Source: Oryza sativa Japonica Group (taxonomy: Eukaryota; Streptophyta; Magnoliopsida; Poales; Poaceae). Taken from it: a stretch of 64,000 bases of DNA. Under the pieces are notes generated by a model. It did no database searches, had not been told where the DNA came from, and saw only the letters and a list, made by a program, of their open reading frames with translations. The stretch covers positions 692,001 to 756,000 of the forward strand of contig NC_089041.1 in the NCBI RefSeq assembly GCF_034140825.1, in the 5' to 3' direction. The position numbers and the translations under genes are program-made. Positions 54,398-64,000 of this stretch are shown here, piece after piece (position 1 is the stretch's first letter; each line of letters begins with the position of its first letter).

Positions 54398-57102
54398 ATG
54401 GCGGTGGCGGCGCGGAGGGCACTCTGGTACAGCGGCGTGTCACCGAAAGCGCGGCACATGAACAGCGGGCGAGGGCGAGGCCTCGACATCTCTGAGCCTA
54501 ATGGACCTCTCGATAGCTACATCCGGAAGTTGATGGTGCGTGCGTACTCCGCAAATTAAACCCGCTTCGATCTTAATTTGCTACACTACAATTTTGGCCT
54601 GAATATCTGCTATATGGAAATCCTTTTTGCTGTGCTGTACAAAAGTATAACTGCCAACCTGCTTGTCAACTCCCAGATGATCTAATAAATCTCTGGATCG
54701 TCAGGGTGCCGTGCTACTCTTTTTTATTTTTTATTTTTTGAGGGGAGGTACCCTTGATTTTTTTTTCCGGGATTTGGTCGTCGACCTAATTTCATTATGA
54801 AGGGAAGTTCAGTTACTACAAATTACAACACTGTGCTTAATTACAAGCCTCAGTCCCAGCAAGCAAAGAACATATATAACAGCCCGAAGGCTTAGACGCT
54901 AATGGATGCTACTATATATTACACGCCGTGAAAACTCCTGCGGCCTTCCACACCATGCATGATTTCCTCTTTGATCTCTTCCACCAGCTGCATGCTCAGT
55001 GTTGCGCTCCTTCCACAGAAATTAAGCTACTCTTGATCTAGCTGGTTTTCAGTTAAGCAAATAGCCTCCTGTCTAATCGTCCTGGAACTTGGTGTGTGAA
55101 TCGCCTTAGCTTGTACTCACTCAAACCCCCTATTCTATGTGGGGCAGCTGCTGCTTAATTTTCTGTTCTTGATTATCTTGTGTGATGAGTTCAGGTAGGA
55201 ATTCAGTCCAAACATTTATTTGAAATGCTAACCATCAAACTCACTGCAATCAATTGATTATTATCTTACTCTTTCTTGCTTTTTCTCGTATGAAGAGTCG
55301 ATCAGATTCTTTTTTTTTTGTGAATAATTGGGCTCCATGTATTTTCCCTGAAGTGGGCCTCTGAGAAGGGGATAGTCAGTTTTTATAAAGTATTCCACAA
55401 GTGCACCGAGCCTGAATTCATGGAGAAATACATTGAGCTAAAACTGTGTTTTGTTCGGTGGAATGTGGAAATACCAGATGTTCCCGAACATACTAATGTC
55501 AGTATATCCTTGTTGTCTAGTGTTCTTTTTCCCTTAGTTATATCCACCCTATAACTAGGTCTGGATTGAAACTTAACCTGTTTTGGGAATTTTTTTTCTC
55601 TCTTGAATTCTTGGGATCTGGGTTTGAAATTTACACTGGTACGTCGTTTGCAGCAATTTATCCAAAGTTCCCAACAGAACAGTGACAGTCATAAATCTCT
55701 TTTTGAGTATGATAGCTTTCTGAATGTGTGAGGCAATACGAAATCTTAAGTGGAGCAGACTAGAAGAAGAGGAAAATTAAAGCTCCATATGCATTTGTTA
55801 ACTGGAATGCACCAACACGCAATTTATATTACCCAGTGGATTTATTTCAGTAGGACACTGCTGGAGTTCTTTTTTTCTTGTACCATTTTTTAATTGGGAT
55901 GGAAGTTTGGAGAAATTTTAACTTTGTTATGTTCTTGTTTTTCTTTTTGCACCACTTACCAGGATTCTTATTTCCCTGCCCGTACTAATGTCCTACTAGC
56001 GAAGTTTCTTGTGTTTTTAGGGCTGTGGATTTAAATGTGCAGATCAATGAAAATTGGGATATGGACTGAATTTTACCTGTCTTCCAAATTTAGTCTTGAT
56101 TGCTTTGGTTGGGTATCACAACTATCATTAGTTTTGTGCAATACCAAGTATGGCCCCGTGTATTGGTATGGTTTGCTTTGTTGAGACTGAACATACAGGT
56201 GAGTTGTGAGTGTCGAAGAACTTAATCAAAAAATAAAAATGCACAGCTGACACGAACGCAATGGCCTTTTTGGCTATCTGACAAAATTTCGAATAGAAGA
56301 GGGACAGTCCTACACTTGTACAAAATTCGTTCTTATCCTCCCCTTACGACTATGATATTTATCTGAAGTAATACGGATAATATATATTAGTACATTACAT
56401 CTTTGGCTTGTCTGAGGTTATCGCTCATCTAAGCCTTCACCATACAGCTTCTGGCATAGAAGGTTTGTATATTAATCATGTTGCTTTGCAGGATGCAGGA
56501 AACCTGGAGGAAATAAACAGAATAGGGAAGATTTTGTCAAAAAGGGATATGGTGAAACAAAGCTCCGAGAGGTAGAACTTGGGATGCAACATGCATGAAT
56601 TTTTCCTCACTAATGTACCCTTGTCTCTGCACACATCATAATACTCCATCCGTTTCTAAATATTTGATACCATTGACTTTTTAGCACATGTTTGACCGTT
56701 CATCTTATTTAAAAACTTTTGTGAAATATGTAAAACTATATGTATACATAAAAGTATATTTAACAATAAATCAAATGATAGAAAAAGAATTAATAATTAT
56801 TAAAATTTTTTGAATAAGACGAACGGCCAAACATGTTTAAAAAAAGTTAACGGCGTCAAATATTTAAATATTTAGAAACGGAGGGAGTATAACACTTTTC
56901 AATATACTGCAGCCTGATCTTTAAGCGCAAGAAGAAGATGGGCACACACAACATGCAAGATATGTGGAAGGTTGCTGGCATCACTAGTTCCGCGTTCTTG
57001 TTCGGGACAGCATTCATTTCCCTTTTTGCAGGGAGCCTGCATGGAGAGGAGGAAGAGGATGGAATTCTACAAGACAAGAAGAGGCTTGGACTTGAAGAGT
57101 AG
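54398..57102 (+). CDS. Cluster gene D: small presequence-bearing membrane protein
   Basis: Exons are 54,398-54,535, 56,492-56,571 and 56,913-57,102. The intron phases are 0 and 2 and the product is 135 residues. Exon 1 (MAVAARRALWYSGVSPKARH, MNSGRGRGLDISEPNGPLDS) has a basic presequence-like start. Exon 2 (DAGNLEEINRIGKILSKRDM) is 80 bases, the same size and phase as in gene C. Exon 3 has a basic segment (FKRKKKMG), one hydrophobic segment (VAGITSSAFLFGTAFISLFA) and an acidic end (GEEEEDG, LGLEE). Intron 1 is about 2.0 kb. Intron 2 holds a Stowaway MITE ending 25 bases before exon 3. The function is unknown; a small single-span mitochondrial membrane subunit would fit. Confidence 0.75.
56644..56887. 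mobile_element. Stowaway MITE next to the exon 3 acceptor of cluster gene D
   Basis: The ends CTCCATCCGTTTCTAAATAT and, other strand, CTCCCTCCGTTTCTAAATAT are inverted repeats with TA at 56,642-56,643 and 56,888-56,889. It is 244 bases long and fills most of intron 2. Only 23 bases separate it from the AG of the acceptor, so the branch point is probably inside the element. Confidence 0.9.
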
Positions 57103-57838
57103 TAAGAGGGTTTAAGTTTAACCTTAAGACCGAATATAATGGATTAGAAATAATGCTTCCATCCATCCATATGCTTAAATCATTGTTGACTTGAGACCTC
57201 CCCTTTTATATCATGTAACTGCAGTACTTAGGGGGTGTTTGGGTGAGCCAAACACCCCCTTAGCCATTCCAGCGAGTGCCGAGTGGTCGTGGAAAAAGGC
57301 GTGATTTTTATTCTGATACAAAAATCAAAGGCACGTTTTTTCAGGGATATTTTTTTGTTCACTGCCTTATCTAAAAATTCGTAAGCACTAAAAAGCAGGC
57401 AACTTTTGCGACTGACTCACCTTGAACATGGTTTCATACCAAATGGATTCACATAAGGGAAAGTGCATTCGTCCATCGAGCAGATATCTCCTTGTTTCAT
57501 GTATATCATCTAAATAGTTATAAAAAATTTAAAATAAAATAACAGGATAGATTAATATGAAATATATCATACCACAAACATATAAACTAAAATTCAACTT
57601 TTATAAATTATAACAAAAATAATAAATATAAATATAAATGTAGAAAACTATATTTAGTTTAATTTATTGTTTTGGTTGCAACTTGTAAAGTGAAACTTCC
57701 CTTACATGATACGGTTTATTGGTAGCCAGAAATGTATGTCGCCAGGGATTTGACTTCAATCCATACAACTCAAGAATACTTTTGAGTTACCGACACCTGT
57801 CATTATTTTCTTTTGGCGGGAAATATAGGCCCTGTTTA

Positions 57839-58135
57839 GTTCGCGAGATGTAAATGAAGGGGTTTTCGGACACGAATGAAAAAACTAATTTCACAGCCCG
57901 TACAGGAACCGCGAGACGAATCTTTTGAGCCTAATTAATTCGTCATTAGCACATGTGGGTTACTGTAGCACTTATGGCTAATCATGGACTAATTATACTC
58001 AAAAGATTCGTCTCGCGATTTCCATTATAACTGTGTAATTAGTTTTTATTTTTATCTATATTTAATGCTTCATGCATATGTCCAAAACTTCGATGTGATG
58101 TTTTTGGAAAAAACATTTTGGGAACTAAACGCGGC
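57839..58135. mobile_element. MITE of the GGCCCTGTTTAGTTC type
   Basis: The ends are GGCCCTGTTTAGTTCG and, other strand, GCCGCGTTTAGTTCC. It is flanked by TATA at 57,835-57,838 and 58,136-58,139. The empty site AAATATAATTG is seen in the paralogous block near 39,227. Internal motifs (TACTGTAGCAC, AAAAGATTCGTCTCGCGA) are shared with a diverged member at about 59,398-59,620. I leave the superfamily open. Confidence 0.8.
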
Positions 58136-58316
58136 TATAATTGATATCAATACAAAACACTGTCAAGAAGTACAATTGTTTTTTTTTTGCCCATTTTTAT
58201 TTATTGTCGATTAAAGTTGAAAATTGATTTACATTAAAAATAACGGCAAAAAAAGTACTCCAAGCAAATTGTTGCATAAATATAAACAACTAATAATGCA
58301 AAACAGTTTAATAATT

Positions 58317-58852
58317 GAGTAAAGTGCATTGGCGGTCCTCAAACTTATAGGGTTGTGTCATATATGTTCCTAAACTCTCAAAATACATATCCAGGTCCCA
58401 GAACTTATCAAAGTGTATCATATAGGTCCCAAATCGACACATTCCCTTTAAGATCCTACGTGGCGCTGATGTGGCATGCCATATGGATGTGACATGTCAT
58501 TTTCTTTTTTCTTCTTCTTTTCTTTTTATTTTTCTTTGTTTTCTTCTCATTCTTCTTTTTTTCCTTTCTTCTGTTTGGGTCACAGAGAAAGAAGAAGAAA
58601 GGGAAAAATAGAGAAGAAAAAAAAGAAAAAGGAAAAATTTTAAATAGGATCCATTTGTCAGTCAAAATGATGCCACATCATTCCGTGTGGCATGCCACAT
58701 CAACGCCATGTAGGATTCTGAAGGGGTTGTGGTGATTTGGAATCTAGATGACACACTATGATAAGTTCTGGGACTTGAATATGCGTTTTGAGAGTTTAGA
58801 GACCTAAATAACACACCACTACAAGTTTAAGGACCGCCGGTACACTTTACTC
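58317..58852. mobile_element. Non-autonomous MULE-type element with 9-bp target duplication
   Basis: The ends GAGTAAAGTGCATTGGCGGT and, other strand, GAGTAAAGTGTACCGGCGGT are inverted and stay similar for about 180 bases. The target duplication TTAATAATT lies at 58,308-58,316 and 58,853-58,861. The paralogous block has it once (near 39,405), confirming the insertion. The 536-base element has an A/G-C/T rich centre and no transposase. Confidence 0.9.
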
Positions 58853-58861
58853 TTAATAATT

Positions 58862-59279
58862 TATCTCTCCGCCGTACCGGGCAGGACGTACGCCGCCATG
58901 AACTCCTTCGCGGCGGAGGCGACGGCGGCAGGGTCGGGGGAGACGAGCGTCCGAGGGAGGGAAAGCGTGGCGGTGAAGGCGAGGCGGGAGAGGGTGATGC
59001 CGGCGCCACGGACGTAGCTCCGCCTGGCCTTTGAAGTGTTAGTTGGAGACAAGTGCCGCGAGGGCGCCCGAGGGCGGCGAGGTCGAGGCGGACGAAGTCG
59101 AGGAGGCCGAGGGCTCCGAGGGCGGCGTCGTGGGTGGCGGGCACGTCGACGAGGCAGAGGTGCGGGAGAGGCTTGCAGTGAACCATGCGGGCGGCGCGCT
59201 CCGGGATGCGGTCAAACACCTTGTGCGGCAGCGCGCGGTGAGCGTTGGAGGAGGCGAGGAGCTTGGCTTTGGCATTCAC
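58862..59279 (-). pseudogene. Fragment of an XH-gene-like N-terminal region
   Basis: On the minus strand, [20 protein letters not shown] (before a frame change) and YVRGAGITLSRLAFTATLSL with ASAAKEFMAAYVLPG match the exon a region of the gene at 38.2-38.6 kb. There the equivalents are [20 protein letters not shown] and [20 protein letters not shown]. Frame changes and the lack of any following exon show a dead partial copy. This domain is unknown to me by name. Confidence 0.65.
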
Positions 59280-59289
59280 ATCAGATTTG

Positions 59290-60040
59290 GCATCCGTTTA
59301 AGGAGGGGAAAGGCAAAAATATTTTGTCCCCCACATGTCACATCGGATATACGGGCACACATTTGAAATATTAAACATAGTCTAATAACAAAATAAATTA
59401 CAGATTCCGTCTGTAAACTGCGAGACAAATTTATTAAGCCTAATTAATCTGTTGTTAGCAAATATTTACTGTAGCACCCACATTATTAAATCATGGCGCA
59501 AATAGACTTAAAAGATTCGTCTCGCAATTTCCTGGCGAACTGTGTAATTGGTTTTTTTATCTATATTTAATACTCCATACATGTGTCCAACATTCAATGT
59601 GACAGCGTGAAAAATTTTGCTTGGGTTGTCATGAATTCATCAAATTGCTATGCAAGAGGGAGTAGTTAAGCATGAAACTAAGCATTATATTTCTCCATCA
59701 TGATGCCATTCACAAGTTATCAGAGGCACATAATAGATTTCGGCTCCGCCATGCATATGTTATTTTCATTTGTTTAGAGAAGGCCATGAGTTTAGGACGT
59801 TTTGGATCAATGAAGGTTTCCAGAATTACCGTCATAGAATACAATTTGCTCTTCTTATGAGATTCGTAGAAATCCACCCTGTTCCAACCACCAAACAAGC
59901 ATTGTTCTGTACTGAGAAGAGCACAACACCCCATACATAAAATTCACTTTGAGAAATTAATCAATTTTTGACAAACATGAGTTCATCCTCCAGCAGTCCA
60001 GCACACGGCTCGTTGGACTTTTTCACTGAGAAATAAAAAG
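59290..60040. other. Intergenic, with a diverged MITE
   Basis: About 59,398-59,620 is a degraded relative of the element at 57,839-58,135 (shared TACTGTAGCACC, AAAAGATTCGTCTCGCAA). No gene was seen. Confidence 0.5.
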
Positions 60041-60046
60041 GAAATC

Positions 60047-60581
60047 CATTTTACTCCCCCCAAACTTTTCGTTGAAATGCTTGACCCCCTAAATAATTTT
60101 TCAGCTCATTTTACACTCTTAACTATTGAAAATAGTTCATCTTACTCCCTAACGATATTTGTCCTTTTCGTTTTTCTATATAGGTCATATTATGCAATGA
60201 AATTTGGTGGTATTGATATTCATTAGAACTTATCTCTCAACATCTTTTGGAATTGTTTTCGCTGTTTACATAGGTTGAAAGCAATAAAACTATTTTTTTT
60301 TTGCGGGGAGCAAGAAAACTAATTTAAACATAGAGGTTTTAAATATCAAGCAAATGGTCGTGAAAAAAAATTTAAAATTATTTTAGAATTTTAATATTGG
60401 TGTTATTTATGGCACTACAAAATCTAAAGCTGAAAATACGACTCATATAAATAGAAACAAGAAAATAACGAGTAAAATGAATCGTTTATAATAGTTTAGC
60501 AAGGTAAAATGAGAAAATAACTAGTTTACAAAGTTAAGTGATCCATCACAATAGTTCGAGGGAGTAAACTTGACTTTTCTT
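60047..60581. mobile_element. Probable MULE-like non-autonomous element
   Basis: The left end AATCCATTTTACTCCCCCC and right end, other strand, AAGTCAAGTTTACTCCCTCG are similar inverted ends. Inner motifs (CATTTTACACTC, AGTAAAATGAATCG) continue the pattern. Borders are approximate and no target duplication was confirmed. Confidence 0.5.
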
Positions 60582-60589
60582 AAGATACT

Positions 60590-61160
60590 AGTGTATTAAG
60601 TTGCGTATTCGCGCAGCTATAAACTCCCTCTCTAGATTGCGGTAGTAATAATAAGCTTAAATTTGTAATGATGATTAATCATAACCTCTTTAAATGGATG
60701 CATAGCTGATAGTTATATCAGTATATCACACACATATACATATGCTCATCACTGTTAGATATACTTTGAATGATATAAAGCTTAGTCGGATCATATTAAT
60801 CTTTATTAAAAGATGAGGTTTATTCGTAAACCATGTGAATTGTAAAATTATATGCACAATATTTGTTGGATCTTTCTAAATATAGGTTAATGATCTATTT
60901 GCAATTTTTTTCCTCGCAGGAAAGTTGCATAGTTTTTAAATTAAAAGTGTACATTGTAAAATTATATCCATAACCTTACTGTTTTTTCTTAGTAGGTTAA
61001 GAAAGCTTCTAGACAAAGTGAATCCAATGGCTCATATTTCTTCTTACTATTTTGTCTTCATGTGGATTCAATGGCTATTATTTTGTTAATTATGTAGATC
61101 ATCCTAGTTAATTCTTGGGATTCATCATTCACTTATAGATACTACTATTTGAGGGTGTCC
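60590..61160. other. AT-rich intergenic DNA
   Basis: No gene or clear repeat was seen. TGGGCC at 61,204 and AGCCCA at 61,214 further on belong to the PPR promoter. Confidence 0.4.
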
Positions 61161-61313
61161 AATTGGACTTTATCCCCGTTCAAAGCCCTATTGCGTCCAC
61201 AGATGGGCCTAATAGCCCACAAGTGTCCCTTTTTTTTTTCTTTTTATATTTTTTGCGCGCGACGAGGAGGATAAGGAGCTCGCGAAGCCGCGCGGGCCAC
61301 TCCGCCGCCTCCC

Positions 61314-61318
61314 ATGTC

Positions 61319-61353
<35 letters not shown>

Positions 61354-63218
61354 AGCCCGTGCTCCCCTCCTCCTCCGCCTCAACCGGAGGCCAGCAGCAT
61401 GGTGTACTCACGGCTGACCGCGTGGCGGGGCTGCTCACCGGCTGCGCGACCCTCCGCCGAACCGGCGAGCTCCACGCCGCGGCGGTCCGCGCCGGCGTCG
61501 ACGGCGACCGGGCGGTGGGCTTCCGCCTCCAGCGCGCCTACGCCGCATCCGACCGCCTCGACCTCACCGTCACGCTCCTCCGCCTCACGCCCGACCCCAC
61601 CACCGTGTTCTACACCTCCGCCATCCACGCCCACTCCTCCCGCGGCCTCCACCTCGCCGCGCTCGCGCTGCTCTCCGAGATGCTGGGTAGGGGGCTCATC
61701 CCCACCTCGCACACCCTCTCCTCCTCCCTCCCCGCCTGCCACGGCCTCGCCCTTGGCCGCGCCCTTCACGCCTACGCCTTCAAGCTGGCGCTCGCCGGCG
61801 ACTCCTACGTCGCCACCGCGCTGCTCGGCATGTACGCGCGCGGGGGCGACGCCGACGCCGCGCGCGCGCTGTTCGACGAAATGCCCGATCCGCACGTCGT
61901 GCCAGTCACGGCGATGCTCACCTGCTACGCCAAGATGGGGGCACTCGACGACGCGCGCGAGCTGTTCGACGGGATGCCCAGCAAGGACTTCATCTGCTGG
62001 AACGCCATGATCGATGGCTACACGCAGCACGGGAGGCCGAACGAGGCGCTCCGGTTGTTCCGGTGGATGCTGCGGTCAGGTGTCGATCCCGATGAGGTGG
62101 CCATCATTCTTGCGCTCTCTGCAGTCGCGCAGCTCGGCACAGCAGAGTCCGGGAGGTGGCTTCATTCCTATGTCAAGAACAGCCGGCGAGTTCAGCTCAA
62201 TGCCAGGGTTGGCACGGCGCTCATTGACATGTACTGCAAGTGTGGCAGCCTGGAGGACGCCGTGTCAGTGTTCAACAGCATCGGCGACAAAGACATCGTC
62301 GTCTGGAACGCCATGATCAACGGCTACGCGATGCACGGAGATAGCAGGAAGGCACTGGAGATGTTTTCGCAGCTGCGGTCACAAGGCCTCTGGCCAACTG
62401 ACATCACCTTCATCGGCTTGCTCAATGCCTGCAGCCATTCTGGGCTTGTCGACGAAGGCCACCAATTCTTCCAATCAATGGAGGAGGAGTACGCCATTGT
62501 CCCCAAGATCGAGCACTACGGTTGCATGGTCGATCTCCTCGGTCGTGCCGGGCTCATAGAAGAAGCATTCCACCTTGTCCAGAGCATGACGATCGCCCCT
62601 GACACCGTCATGTGGGTGTCACTGCTCGCCGCGTGCCGGCTTCACAAGAACATGGCGTTAGGCCAGCAGATCGCCGACTATCTCGTCGCCGGTGGACTTG
62701 CCAACTCCGGTATGTACATCCTCCTGTCGAACATCTACGCGGCTGTTGGTAACTGGGAAGAAGTTGCAAGAGTAAGGTCCATGATGAAGGCCAGTGGCAT
62801 CCAGAAGGAGCCCGGGTGCAGCGCCATCGAGGTCGGCCGCAAGGTCTACGAGTTCGTCGCCGGCGACATGAGCCATCCTCGCACAGATGAGATATACGCC
62901 ATGCTGGAGAAGATGAACGGGATTGTGAAAGAGCAGGGACATGTTCCACAGACCGAGCTGGTGCTACATGATCTGGATGAGGTGACCAAGGAGAAGGCAT
63001 TGGCAGTTCACAGCGAGAAGCTCGCCGTTGCGTTTGGGCTCATAAGCACGGCGCCCGGGGAGACGATCAAGATCGTCAAGAACCTGAGGGCGTGCGCCGA
63101 TTGCCATGCCGTGCTGAAGCTGATATCGAAGATCACTGGGAGGAAGATCGTGTTCAGGGACAGGAACAGGTTTCACCATTTCGTTGATGGGTCATGCACT
63201 TGTGGAGATTACTGGTGA
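61314..63218 (+). CDS. PPR protein, PLS class with E and DYW domains (ELI1-like)
   Basis: A single-exon frame of 634 residues starts MSTAAAAAAAAAVQPVLPSS after a GCC-repeat-rich leader. The N-terminus is Ala/Ser-rich and low in acids, suiting a plastid or mitochondrial transit peptide. About 10-12 PLS repeats follow (for example VGTALIDMYCKCGSLEDAVS, VVWNAMINGYAMHGDSRKAL). Then come the E/E+ region (YILLSNIYAAVGNWEEVARV) and a DYW deaminase domain. That domain has the zinc/catalytic HSE in AVHSEKLAVAFGL, CADCH, and the final CGDYW, so it is complete. Such proteins bind a specific organellar RNA site and convert C to U. The overall order and length resemble Arabidopsis ELI1; the target here is unknown. 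The GCC repeat encoding Ala at residues 4-12 may vary in length. Confidence 0.95.
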
Positions 63219-63219
63219 T

Positions 63220-64000
63220 GCCGCCATGGCGTCTCACAGCTCATAGGATTGATTTGGTTTTAGCATTGCTACTAGATTTTGGTAGAATAGAATGAAGTGT
63301 TGATGTTTGGCTTTGCTAAAAATCGAGTTAGTATAGGTTACATTTTACAGTCTGCTTCCGGCTTTCCTGATCATGTTTGCAGCCATGTTGGGAAATCGGA
63401 GGCAGGCATCTTATTATAGAAAACAAAATCAAGTTGTACCATTCAAAGTGTAATTCTAAGCATCATTCTACAATTTCATGCGCCAAGGAGCCAACAAACT
63501 AGCATCAAAACATCTACCAGTCCACAGCAGCTAGCACAACCTGTTCCATGGCAAGGATCAGTTGGCACATTCACACCTGACCTGAGGGTATTCATTCCAT
63601 AATAATTAAAAGTTAGTAACAGGATACTCACAAAGAACCAAAGGAGTTTTATTCTAACACAAAACTCCACAATAAATTTGTTGGTTTGTCTGTAATTGTC
63701 CAATTCAATTACATACTCCATCCATCCCTTATATTTTAGGATGGAGAGTGCCAAGGCTTTTGCAGCTTCTAACATTATGTGGTCTGCCTTTCTCTTAATC
63801 TTTTTCACGCCATCGTGAGAATTTCATAGTACAGTTTTGTGTGTATTTGAGTTTACTTTTATTAGTACAGTTTTGTGTGTATTTGAGTTTACTTTTATTT
63901 TTTTGTATGATTATTTCTTAGTATATTTGATAGGTTGATGTTAGGAGAACTGTGCATAAATAAACCAAGCAATCTCCTCACCTGCAAAGCTCAAGATTAA
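63220..64000. other. PPR 3' UTR and intergenic end of the window
   Basis: A 35-base tandem repeat (GTACAGTTTTGTGTGTATTT) occurs at about 63,830 and 63,866, and a Stowaway-like end lies at 63,715-63,755. On the minus strand, 63,590-63,476 after an AG acceptor reads SGVNVPTDPCHGTGCASCCG then LVDVLMLVCWLLGA with a stop. It could be the last exon of a gene lying beyond the window. It is short and I do not recognise it. Confidence 0.35.

Larger units (their letters stand above)
57270..58861. repeat. Paralogous copy of the XH-gene upstream flank, with two inserted elements
   Basis: The order of landmarks matches 38,600-39,415 (AAATCAAAGGCACG, CTAAAAATTCGTAAGC, GCAGGCAACTTTTGCGA, GAGCAGATATCT, TTGATATCAATACAAAACAC, CAAAACAGTTTAATAATT). 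Two mobile elements interrupt it at 57,839-58,135 and 58,317-58,852. The other copy lacks both. The block then runs straight into another partial N-terminal gene piece, so the original array was tandem. Confidence 0.85.

Overview
The window looks like nuclear DNA of a grass, most probably rice (Oryza) or a close relative. It has GC-rich first exons with steep GC falls into AT-rich introns, many small MITEs with clean target duplications, Stowaway elements, a plant Helitron and a Pack-MULE. The species call is inference from these features; no database was searched. No tRNA, rRNA or CRISPR array was recognised.

Layout. 1-3,850: AT-rich intergenic DNA with two copies of one palindromic MITE, the second abutting the TATA box of a flavin-containing monooxygenase (FMO) gene at 3,855-5,606. 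6,448-13,290: a minus-strand tandem array of four WRN/RNase D-like 3'-5' exonuclease-fold genes. Two look intact (10,254-10,997 and 11,800-13,290) and two are broken. All four have lost the first catalytic Asp-x-Glu motif. 13,300-17,600: MITEs, then a 1.7-kb Pack-MULE with a 9-bp target duplication carrying an mTERF-like gene fragment. 18,476-19,100: an early-nodulin-like phytocyanin (minus). 21,606-23,595: a five-exon eIF5A gene whose last intron was enlarged by two tandem duplications that copied both splice sites.

24,290-38,600: a minus-strand XH-domain (IDN2/FDM-like) gene and decayed copies of it. An approximately 11-kb Helitron lies inside one of its introns, with a Rep/helicase gene, an RPA-like gene and an unidentified 160-residue ORF. 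The exon phases on both sides of the Helitron still match. A paralogous block of the XH gene's upstream flank and N-terminal region recurs at 57,270-59,280. Comparing the two blocks gives empty sites for two later MITE insertions.

41,700-57,100: the most interesting region. Four three-exon genes (A to D) encode short proteins of 117, 120, 123 and 135 residues. Each has an Arg-rich, presequence-like N-terminus and one C-terminal membrane segment, the same intron phases (0 then 2), and an AACCCTA telo-box 3-17 bases before the ATG. A and B are head to head across a 242-bp promoter. I do not recognise the family; a small mitochondrial inner-membrane or complex-subunit family is a reasonable inference.

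61,314-63,218: an intact single-exon DYW-class PPR protein, presumably an organellar RNA editing factor. The remaining sequence is intergenic and repeat-rich.
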